A stretch of DNA of 13,137 nucleotides, taken from NCBI GenBank assembly GCA_035519475.1, contig DATIWI010000112.1, positions 1 through 13,137 of the forward strand, read 5' to 3'. Shown piece by piece: positions 6,863 to 13,137 of this stretch. The position numbers and the translations under genes are program-made. The notes under the pieces are model-generated. The model saw only the letters and a list, made by a program, of their open reading frames with translations, did no database searches and had not been told where the DNA came from. Origin of the DNA: Fen-1467 sp035519475 (GTDB taxonomy: Bacteria; Verrucomicrobiota; Verrucomicrobiia; Opitutales; Opitutaceae). Position 1 is the stretch's first letter; each line of letters opens with the position of its first letter.

Positions 6863-7483
6863 ATGGCAGATTTGCAGGACAGATCGTGGTCGGGTATCAT
6901 CGGGCCGCACGGCGGTTACCGCGAGCTGAAGTCCTACCAGAATGCCGAGATCATCTACGACGCCACCGTGGTGTTCTGCGACCGGCTGATCGATCGCCGG
7001 TCCCGCACGCACGACCAGATGGTCCAGGCCGCGCGCAGCGGCAAGCAGAACATCGCCGAGGGCAGCATGGCTTCGGGCACTTCGACCAAGACCGAGCTCA
7101 AGCTGATGGGAGTGGCGAGAGCCAGCCTGGAGGAGCTGCTGCTGGACTTTCAGGATTTCCTGCGCCAGCGGGGCATGACTTTGTGGGCCAAAGATCATCC
7201 GCACGCGAGGAAGGTGCGCGGGCTGGCCTATGCGCAGAATAGGTCCTATGAGACTTATAGGACCTATGTTGAGCAGAGCAGCCCTGAAACCGCTGCCAAT
7301 GCCCTCGTCTGCCTGATCCACCAGACGAACTACCTGCTCGACCAGCAACTGCGCCAGCTCGATGAGCGGTTCCGCCGGGAGGGCGGCTTCACCGAGAAGC
7401 TTCACCGGATCAGGTGCGACCGCCGAGGCACAGGCCCGGGCGCCGCCGCCGGGTTCACCGCAGGCGATCCACGGCAGCCTTGA
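6863..7483 (+). CDS. Four-helix-bundle protein, S23-like (four helix bundle suffix domain)
   Basis: The 206-residue cytoplasmic protein belongs to the four-helix-bundle family named after the S23 protein encoded in 23S rRNA intervening sequences. Here it stands alone and no rRNA is near. Key features are GGYRELKSYQNAEIIYDAT (17–35), QAARSGKQNIAEGS (55–68, matching the family RAAxSIxxNIAEG core) and a second helix pair with TAANALVCLIHQTNYLLDQQ (143–162). Biochemical function is unknown for the family. Residues 127–135 (RSYETYRTY) are three triplets encoded by the in-frame 9-base repeat. The Gly/Pro/Arg-rich tail after about 185 looks unconserved and its last 29 bases overlap the end of the convergent activase gene. 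An in-frame TAG at 6842 makes 6863 the first ATG. There is no clear Shine-Dalgarno. Confidence 0.85.
   Translation: MADLQDRSWSGIIGPHGGYRELKSYQNAEIIYDATVVFCDRLIDRRSRTHDQMVQAARSGKQNIAEGSMASGTSTKTELKLMGVARASLEELLLDFQDFLRQRGMTLWAKDHPHARKVRGLAYAQNRSYETYRTYVEQSSPETAANALVCLIHQTNYLLDQQLRQLDERFRREGGFTEKLHRIRCDRRGTGPGAAAGFTAGDPRQP
7239..7267. repeat. In-frame palindromic tandem repeat (3 x 9 bases) with perfect 11-bp inverted arms
   Basis: AGGTCCTAT, GAGACTTAT and AGGACCTAT (7241–7267) are three 9-base units in frame with the four-helix-bundle gene. ATAGGTCCTAT (7239–7249) and ATAGGACCTAT (7257–7267) are exact reverse complements separated by 7 bases, so the mRNA can form a hairpin. Each arm is itself palindromic around one central base. 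Confidence 0.85.
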
Positions 7484-10400
7484 GCAAATCCGGGAGTCCG
7501 CCTCCGGCCGGCGGCGATTCCACCCGGCGGCCGGCGGCATGCGCGAGCACCTGCTGGATGTGGACCTCCACCTGGCGGAGGAAGGAGGGGGCGACCGCGT
7601 AACCGTCGCTCTCGTAGGTCAAAATGGGCATGCCGCGCTGGATGCTGAGCGGCTTCAGGATGGCCTCCGAGATCCGGTACGGCAGGCAGTTGAACGGCCC
7701 GATGAGGATGATGCCATCGTAGCCCTCCTGGTCGGCCTCCAGCCCCTTGCCGACCGCCGGAATGATTTCCCCGTAAATGGTGGGAGAGACATGCTCGGAG
7801 GCAGTTTCAACGAGGGAAGAAATGTCGTTGCCTCCCGCCACGAGCAAACCGGTCCGGCGGAAGAGGCCGCGATAGTATTGCTCGACTTTGCGCTCGGCCT
7901 GATATCCCAGCCACTGCTGCAGGTATTGTTTCCCGTCCGGCTGGAAGATCCGGGTGCAGGCCTTGGCGAAGGCAAGGCTGCCCGGCTTCATTCCCCAACT
8001 GCTGGCGGCGCCGACCGCCCCGTCATAGGTTCCATACAGGAAGAAGTCGGTCAGATCGACGGGCTTGAGGATAATGCCCTGCGCGGCGTAGAGGTCGTGG
8101 ACGCCGTCCATGAAGAACGGGCTGAACCGGGTGTAGAAGTCGCCGGTGACCACGACCCGGGGACAGGTGAGGGGATCGCGCGCGAGGGGGAGGGCCGCGA
8201 GCCGGTCGACCAATCCAGGCAACCGCGCGTGAAACTCGTCGAGCGACGCGGCTGCGGTCGCGAAGCGGCGCCACTCGGCGCGGAGCTGCTTGACGGTCTC
8301 GGGGGCGCCCGCCACGCGCAGCACATGGTCGATTTCCACGAGAATGTCCGCGAGCAGGATGGCCGGCGACAGATTCTTCGCGAGGGTGAGCGCATCGAAC
8401 CCGAGGTAGTCGTACTCGGCCGCGACATTGACCAGGAAGAAATCGGGCCACCGCTGCTCCGCGATGAACCGCTCGAAGTAGCCCAGGTAGGAGTCGCTGA
8501 CACACGGGGCCCCTCCGCGCACGCTATAGTATCCCGTGATCTCCCCCGGCTGGCGCCGGTCATGGATCTCGAGCAATTGCCCGACGCAAAGCGGCAGCGG
8601 CAGGCATTCCCGGCCCGAGGTGTATTGGAGGCCGCGTTCGAGCTGATTGCGGTCGAGGGGTACGATGTCGCCGGCATGCAGGCCGAGCCAGCGGATCGTC
8701 AGAAGGGAGAGGGCGTCGGTGTGATATTGGGAGAAGTTGGGGAGATACAGTTTCACCCGGGGGTCGCTCAGCGGCACGTGTTCGCCGTTCGAGCGGATCA
8801 CGAGACCCCCTTTCGTGAGCTGGCACGGTTTGAACCCCGGCGCGTGGCTGGTGCGCGCGACCCGGTAGTTGTGGATGATATCGAGAAATGCCTCCAGGCG
8901 CGTCTGGATGCCGGCGTCGGCGGTGTGGGCGTCGATCTCCAGGATGAGGTAGGGTTTGGCGCCCAGTTCGGATGCCAGCAGGGAGTGGGTGAAGGCGTCG
9001 ATGGTGCAGCTGAAGTTGCTGACGCAAAGCAGGAACAGGTTGGGATGCTGCCGGGCGAGAGCCACGGCATTCATGATCTGGTTGGCAAAATGCCACGCCG
9101 TGGGTCCGCGGTCGACCGGCATCAGGCAATCGGCGGGAATGGCCGTAATGCCCATGCTGGCGAGCTTTCGGCCCACCGACTGTGAGGCTTCCGGGGTAAA
9201 GGCGTTGTAGCTGTGGCCGGCGAGGAGCACCGTCGGGCTTCCCGTTGCCAGCGCCTGCGCGAGTGCGTGCTGACCCAGATCGCGCAGGGCGCGCTCGGTT
9301 TCCGTCTGGGCGCGCACGGCGGCCGTCCAGGCGCGTTCGGCCACCGCGCGGCCGACCCGCAGCTCGCGGATGACCAGCTCCACCAGGGCGGCATTGTCCG
9401 CATAGCCGCCGGTGAAATCCAGCAGCGGGGAAAGGAAGCGGATGTCGGGAAATGCCTTGGCGATGAAATAAGGGCCGGCCTGGGTGATGGGGCAGAGATA
9501 GGAATCCCGGCAGGCGTTGGGCTGAGGCATGCGCATCACGTGGGGCAGAAAAACCAGATTCACGCCGCGGCGGGCGAGATCCAGCACCGCGCCGTGCGCG
9601 ATCTGCACGGGAAAACAGAAACCCGAATGCGACTTCAGATCGCCGTGCGGATCCACACCGGACAACACCACCTCCATCCCCAGTCCGGAAAAGAACGTCG
9701 CGTAAAGGGGGTGGAGCGAGTGGGTCGTCAAAGCCCGCGGAATGCCGATGCGCGCCACGGCGGCGGGCCCGTCGCGGCTGGGGTGTCCCAGTGAGTCTTC
9801 CAGGAACGATCGGGCATCTTCGAGCACCTGTTCCACCCGTTGTCGGCGGGAGCGTTTGGCCGGCTCGCTCGCTGACGGCGGGGCCAGGAATGGCCGGGTG
9901 TCTCCATAGACCAAGTCGGCCCGCTGCTCGACGAAATCGGGGGCCGCGGCAGCGCGGGATTTTCGCTTCCAGGCGTTTTCGTACAGGCTGCAGCGGCCCC
10001 CGAAGGGGAACCGCCGGCCGGCCACTTCGAAACGATCAACGCTGCAGAAAAGCTTGCAGGCCCGGCAGGTGAACTGGCCCACCAACTTCATTTCCGGCGC
10101 GGCCAGGCTGAGCAGGCCGGTGGGGGCGCCCCGCGCGCCGCCGGCACGTTCCAGGGCCAGCAGCGCGACCCCGAGCGCCCCGAGCAATTCCGGGCTCGGC
10201 GGGATCACCACCGGGCGGTCGACGCTGTGCGCGAAGGCGTGGCCGACCGCGCGGTTCAGGGCCACGCCGCCCTGCAGGAACACCTTCTTGCCCAGGGCGC
10301 GCGGCCCCTTCACGCGGGTCAGGTAGTTGCTGGCGATCGCGTAGACGAGCCCGGCCGCAATGTCGTCGCGCGAGTGGCCTTGCTGCTGGGCGAGGCGGAT

Positions 10401-11768
10401 GTCCGAGTTGATGAACGCCGCACAGGTGGCCTTGACCTGCACGGGAGCGGTTGCGGCCAGCGCGATATCGGCGATCTCGGAGACCATGAGGCCGAGATCG
10501 CCCTGCGCGCTTTCCTCGAGGAAGGAACCGGTGCCGGCCGAGCAGGCGTTGTTCATCGCGTAATCGACGGGCACGCCGTTGCGCAGGAGGATGAACTTGG
10601 AGTCCTGCCCGCCGATTTCGAAGATCGTATCCACGTCGGCGTCAAAGTGCGTTGCGCCTGCCGCCTGCGCGGAGATCTCGTTGTAGACGTGGGCGGTGCC
10701 GAGGTAGGCGCCGAGGAGTTCGCGGGCCGACCCGGTCGTGGCCGTGAGTCCGATCGGGCGATCGCCGACCTGCGCGACGAGCGCCCGCAGGCATTCGCGG
10801 GTCGCGGCCACGGGGTCGCCGCGGGTGCGCCGGTAATGCGAAGCCACCACGCCGCGCGTCGCCGGGTCGAGCAGGATCGCCTTGGTCGTCGTGGAGCCGG
10901 CGTCCACGCCGAGGACCAGCGGGCCGTCCGTCGGCGCCAGTCGCTGCGGCGCCGCGATGACCTGCACCCGGCCGGCGTAGCGCGAGAGCGGCGGCAGGCC
11001 GCCCAGGCCCGGCTGGCGCGAGATCTTCGGGGACGGGTGGCGCGGCTCATCGCGGGTGAGCAGGGCGCAGCCCCATGCTTCCATCCACGGGCTCTCCGGC
11101 AGCGTGACCAACTCGCTGGCAGGCAGTTTTTCCCGCAGGGCGGCCAGCATGGCCCCGTTGCGAGTCACGCCACCGATCAGCAGCACCCGCGGCAGCTCGC
11201 GCTGCGCTTTTTCCAACAGTGCCACCACCTTGTTCGCCATGCTGTCGTGGAGCGTGCGCAGAATGTCGTCGGCGGTGGCTTCCTGGCGGTTCAGTTTGTG
11301 CGTGATGTCCGACTTGCAATGCACCGAACAGCGGGAGGCCAGCGGCACGACGTGCCCGAGGGACGAACGGCGGATCGCTTCCTCGAGATCCAGCCCCATG
11401 CGGCCGATTTGCTGCACGAAGAACTCGCCGCTGCCCGCCGCGCACTTGTTGTGCGACAGGACGTGGGCGATTTTGCCGTCCGCCAGGATGTAGACTAGGA
11501 AGGATTCCCCGCCGAGGGACACGACCGCGTCGAATCCGCCGGCCGTCTCGCGGAGCGCCCGCTGGATGGCGGTCACCTCCGGAATGTGGCCGAGGTGCCC
11601 GGAAACGCCGAAGGCCTCCGCGTCGGCAAACTCCGCCTCGGCGAGGAGTCCGGAAAGAACTTCCAGGGGCCGCCCCTGGTGCGCGACGACCCGGGCGCTG
11701 CGGGCATCGCCGCGCAGGGTTACCACCTTCACCGTCAGGGCACCGATGTTAACACCCACGTGTGACAT
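7455..11768 (-). CDS. Acyl-CoA dehydratase activase–DUF2229–HgdB-like fusion protein
   Basis: This 1437-residue cytoplasmic protein fuses two BadF/BadG/BcrA/BcrD ATPase (activase) domains to a dehydratase-like part. Domain 1 (about 1–235) has cluster cysteines in KCAAGSGEF (C109) and SRCSVHCKSD (C147, C151). Domain 2 (about 285–540) has the canonical GVDAGSTTTK, EIGGQDSK (384–391), CSAGTGSF (C409) and C449. A four-cysteine knuckle (C568, C571, C575, C593) leads into the DUF2229 region (about 672–890). The C-terminal half resembles 2-hydroxyglutaryl-CoA dehydratase D subunits, with SNFSCTIDAF, CLPLPLC (C1055, C1061) and GPFNCLPYRISEA (C1361). Activases use ATP to push an electron from a [4Fe-4S] cluster onto a dehydratase or double-cubane protein. 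Substrate and physiological role of this fused family are not established. The ATG at 11768 directly precedes domain 1; no clear Shine-Dalgarno. Confidence 0.88.
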   Translation of the reverse strand: MSHVGVNIGALTVKVVTLRGDARSARVVAHQGRPLEVLSGLLAEAEFADAEAFGVSGHLGHIPEVTAIQRALRETAGGFDAVVSLGGESFLVYILADGKIAHVLSHNKCAAGSGEFFVQQIGRMGLDLEEAIRRSSLGHVVPLASRCSVHCKSDITHKLNRQEATADDILRTLHDSMANKVVALLEKAQRELPRVLLIGGVTRNGAMLAALREKLPASELVTLPESPWMEAWGCALLTRDEPRHPSPKISRQPGLGGLPPLSRYAGRVQVIAAPQRLAPTDGPLVLGVDAGSTTTKAILLDPATRGVVASHYRRTRGDPVAATRECLRALVAQVGDRPIGLTATTGSARELLGAYLGTAHVYNEISAQAAGATHFDADVDTIFEIGGQDSKFILLRNGVPVDYAMNNACSAGTGSFLEESAQGDLGLMVSEIADIALAATAPVQVKATCAAFINSDIRLAQQQGHSRDDIAAGLVYAIASNYLTRVKGPRALGKKVFLQGGVALNRAVGHAFAHSVDRPVVIPPSPELLGALGVALLALERAGGARGAPTGLLSLAAPEMKLVGQFTCRACKLFCSVDRFEVAGRRFPFGGRCSLYENAWKRKSRAAAAPDFVEQRADLVYGDTRPFLAPPSASEPAKRSRRQRVEQVLEDARSFLEDSLGHPSRDGPAAVARIGIPRALTTHSLHPLYATFFSGLGMEVVLSGVDPHGDLKSHSGFCFPVQIAHGAVLDLARRGVNLVFLPHVMRMPQPNACRDSYLCPITQAGPYFIAKAFPDIRFLSPLLDFTGGYADNAALVELVIRELRVGRAVAERAWTAAVRAQTETERALRDLGQHALAQALATGSPTVLLAGHSYNAFTPEASQSVGRKLASMGITAIPADCLMPVDRGPTAWHFANQIMNAVALARQHPNLFLLCVSNFSCTIDAFTHSLLASELGAKPYLILEIDAHTADAGIQTRLEAFLDIIHNYRVARTSHAPGFKPCQLTKGGLVIRSNGEHVPLSDPRVKLYLPNFSQYHTDALSLLTIRWLGLHAGDIVPLDRNQLERGLQYTSGRECLPLPLCVGQLLEIHDRRQPGEITGYYSVRGGAPCVSDSYLGYFERFIAEQRWPDFFLVNVAAEYDYLGFDALTLAKNLSPAILLADILVEIDHVLRVAGAPETVKQLRAEWRRFATAAASLDEFHARLPGLVDRLAALPLARDPLTCPRVVVTGDFYTRFSPFFMDGVHDLYAAQGIILKPVDLTDFFLYGTYDGAVGAASSWGMKPGSLAFAKACTRIFQPDGKQYLQQWLGYQAERKVEQYYRGLFRRTGLLVAGGNDISSLVETASEHVSPTIYGEIIPAVGKGLEADQEGYDGIILIGPFNCLPYRISEAILKPLSIQRGMPILTYESDGYAVAPSFLRQVEVHIQQVLAHAAGRRVESPPAGGGLPDLLKAAVDRLR

Positions 11769-11823
11769 GGCGGCAATGCGGATGGGAGTTGCTAAGGGAT
11801 GGTCTGCGTCTCAGGCCCCGTTA

Positions 11824-12109
11824 CGCCTTTGGCACCGCATTGTCCAAGAAAGAAGTGAACCCACCTCGCCACAGCCCCCGGCAAGGCATCGCCCGCGGGC
11901 GCGCTTCTTAAGGTTGCGCCGCGGAAGTGCGGACGTGATCGCCGCTGCCCTGGCGGAGCAGCCGCGCGGTGGCGGGCCCGCCGCGGCGCGGGCCAGGGTC
12001 GATGGCGGGAGCGACCCACGCGGCGGTCGTCCCGTCCCGTTGCAAGATCCAAGCCGTCAGGTTGATCCGGAGGCGGGGACATCCCCGTCGAGCTGCATTG
12101 CCAAAGGCG
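11824..12109. repeat. 11-base inverted repeat bounding a 286-base noncoding segment
   Basis: CGCCTTTGGCA (11824–11834) is the exact reverse complement of TGCCAAAGGCG (12099–12109). The arms enclose the hairpin cluster. No target-site duplication is visible outside the arms, so a miniature transposable element is only a possibility. Confidence 0.35.
11893..12034. other. Cluster of three long GC-rich stem-loops
   Basis: Hairpin 1 (11893–11924) has a 9-bp stem, CCGCGG-[G]-CGC with GCGCCGCGG, and a 13-base loop. Hairpin 2 (11948–11998) stacks CCCTGGC/GCCAGGG, CCGCGC/GCGCGG and an inner GGCGGGCCCGCC palindrome, with a 7-base bulge. Hairpin 3 (12006–12034) has a 10-bp stem, CGGGA-[G]-CGACC with GGTCGTCCCG, and an 8-base loop. 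Hairpins 1 and 3 share a single bulged G in the left arm. Smaller hairpins follow at 12074–12087 and 12133–12154. High GC makes chance pairing easier, so function is not implied. Confidence 0.5.
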
Positions 12110-12168
12110 CAGCGGGGACCCAGAGTCGGCGGTGCCAGCGCAAGGCGCGCGGCAATTCGGCTCAACCC

Positions 12169-12173
12169 GGAGG
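12169..12173 (+). promoter_or_regulatory. Ribosome-binding site of mbfA
   Basis: GGAGG lies 5 bases before the ATG at 12179. It is one of the few clear Shine-Dalgarno sequences in the window and fixes the start of the downstream gene. Confidence 0.7.
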
Positions 12174-12178
12174 CACCC

Positions 12179-13137
12179 ATGGCCAAGGCATTTCATGAAC
12201 TCACCGAGCGGGAAATCCTCGCGCTCGCCGTCGCGCTGGAAGAGGAGGACGGCCGGATTTACGGCGAATTCGCCGAGCGGCTACGGGCGGACTATCCCGC
12301 CACCGCCACCGCGCTGACGCAGATGCAGGAACAGGAATCGAATCACCGCCACCGGTTGCTGGAAGCGTACCAGGAACGGTTTGGCGAGCATTTGCCGCTC
12401 ATGCGGCGGCAGGACATCAAGGGCTTTGTGGACCGCAAGCCGTTGTGGCTGTCGCGCCATCTTTCGGTCGCGCAAGTCCGGCGCGAGGCCGAGACCATGG
12501 AACTCGAGACGCGCCGGTTCTATGAAGCGGTGGCCCAGCGAACGACCGACGCGGGCATCCGGCAATTGCTGGGCGACCTGGCGCAGGAAGAGCGGCACCA
12601 CGCGGCCATGGCGGAGGAATTCGATAGGCAGCAGACGGCCTCGGGCGCCCGCGCCGAGGAGGACGTCACGCAGCGCCGGCTCTTCGTGCTCCAGATCGTG
12701 CAGCCCGCGCTGGCCGGATTGATGGATGGATCGGTGTCGACGCTCGCGCCGCTGTTTGCCGCGGCGTTCGCCACGCGGAACAGTTGGGACGCGTTCCTGG
12801 TGGGCATGGCCGCGTCGGTCGGCGCGGGCATCAGCATGGGCTTCGCGGAGGCGCTGTCGGACGACGGCGCCCTGAGCGGCCGCGGGCATCCGTGGCTGCG
12901 CGGCGGCGTGTGCGGGATCATGACGACGCTGGGCGGGATCGGCCACACGCTGCCCTTCCTGATCGGCAGCTTTCAAGTGGCGACCGGCGTGGCGGCCGGC
13001 GTGGTGCTGGTGGAACTCGGCGTCATCTCCTGGATCCGCCACCATTACATGGACACGCCGTTTCTCTCCGCCGCCTTTCAGGTGGTGCTCGGTGGCCTGC
13101 TCGTGTTCATCGCCGGCATCCTGATCGGCTCGGCGTA
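12179..13137 (+). CDS. mbfA: MbfA-type rubrerythrin–VIT1 fusion, probable iron exporter (stop codon cut by window end)
   Basis: The visible 319 residues join an N-terminal ferritin-like diiron domain (about 1–150) to a VIT1/CCC1-type membrane domain (about 170–319). Likely diiron ligands sit in the E21–E23 cluster, E53xxH56, the E108/E110 region and E138xxH141. The membrane part starts with QPALAGLMDGSVSTLAP (175–191), the typical VIT1 helix, and has about five hydrophobic segments. In rhizobia, MbfA exports iron and protects against iron and peroxide stress. The same role here is inferred from the architecture. The window ends with TA of the next codon after IGSA, the usual C-terminal position in this family, so the gene is probably complete but for the last stop base. 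It is divergent from the activase gene and no Irr- or Fur-like operator was recognised. Confidence 0.88.
   Translation, partial: MAKAFHELTEREILALAVALEEEDGRIYGEFAERLRADYPATATALTQMQEQESNHRHRLLEAYQERFGEHLPLMRRQDIKGFVDRKPLWLSRHLSVAQVRREAETMELETRRFYEAVAQRTTDAGIRQLLGDLAQEERHHAAMAEEFDRQQTASGARAEEDVTQRRLFVLQIVQPALAGLMDGSVSTLAPLFAAAFATRNSWDAFLVGMAASVGAGISMGFAEALSDDGALSGRGHPWLRGGVCGIMTTLGGIGHTLPFLIGSFQVATGVAAGVVLVELGVISWIRHHYMDTPFLSAAFQVVLGGLLVFIAGILIGSA

Larger units (their letters stand above)
11769..12178. other. 410-base intergenic region, no convincing gene, hairpin-rich
   Basis: This region separates the divergent activase and mbfA genes. Short open frames cross it on both strands, but none looks like a protein family and their composition (Arg/Pro/Gly/Ala) is that of random GC-rich sequence. 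Instead it contains several consecutive GC-rich hairpins (11893–12154) and an 11-base inverted repeat (11824–11834 and 12099–12109). I found no confident promoter pair, riboswitch or tRNA. It may be a structured RNA, a degenerate repeat element or plain regulatory DNA. Confidence 0.5.

Noticed and set aside
6816..7268. CRISPR array
   Set aside because: Units are 9 bases, tandem without spacers, partly translated, and there are no cas genes.
6863..7483. 23S rRNA intervening sequence, because S23-like proteins are encoded in such sequences
   Set aside because: No rRNA sequence flanks the gene; it lies between ychF and the activase as a free-standing gene.
8516..8535. ACGCTATAGT as a minus-strand promoter
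   Set aside because: It is inside the activase coding sequence with no downstream gene start or suitable -35 element.
7362..9185. Plus-strand open frame of 607 codons opposite the activase gene
   Set aside because: It lies antisense to the dehydratase-like half of the activase, whose motifs are clear, and it has no recognisable domain.
11792..12196. Short minus-strand open frames in the activase–mbfA gap
   Set aside because: They have random-like Arg/Pro/Ala composition, no ribosome-binding site and no family resemblance; decayed gene remnants cannot be excluded.

Overview
The window is a GC-rich bacterial chromosomal segment of ordinary housekeeping and transport genes. GC richness, a YchF–TatT–TatP-type gene run, a large tandem acyl-CoA-dehydratase activase protein and an S23-like four-helix-bundle gene suggest an Opitutae-type verrucomicrobium. 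That assignment is an inference from gene content and style; the window holds no rRNA or other taxonomic marker.

Layout. On the plus strand at the left are a membrane-anchored protein with one CxxCH haem-binding motif (11–562) and a POT-like MFS transporter (631–2196). The transporter probably has a leaderless promoter. A minus-strand block follows. In transcription order it holds the GTPase/ATPase YchF (6713–5610), a TatT-family lipoprotein (5524–4610), a DctP/TatP-like TRAP substrate-binding protein (4573–3566) and an ACT-containing 3-phosphoglycerate dehydrogenase-like enzyme (3436–2225). TatT and DctP form a periplasmic pair of the TPR-protein-associated TRAP type, but no DctQ/DctM permease gene adjoins them here.

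Divergent from ychF is a small four-helix-bundle (S23-like) gene (6863–7483). Nine-base palindromic units of the AGGACCTAT type lie both upstream of it and in frame inside it. Its 3' end overlaps that of the largest gene, a 1437-residue minus-strand protein (11768–7455). That protein fuses two BadF/BcrA-type activase domains, a DUF2229 region and a 2-hydroxyacyl-CoA dehydratase (HgdB)-like region, and its substrate is unknown.

A 410-base intergenic region (11769–12178) has no convincing gene but carries several consecutive GC-rich hairpins and an 11-bp inverted repeat. Divergent from it is an MbfA-type rubrerythrin–VIT1 fusion (12179 to the window end), which appears to be cut in its stop codon.

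The genes do not form one pathway. Themes are iron and Fe-S chemistry (MbfA, activase, haem protein), solute uptake (MFS, TatT/DctP) and core metabolism (SerA, YchF). The items most worth following up are the activase megaprotein, the permease-less TatT/DctP pair, the palindromic repeats of the four-helix-bundle gene and the hairpin-rich intergenic region.
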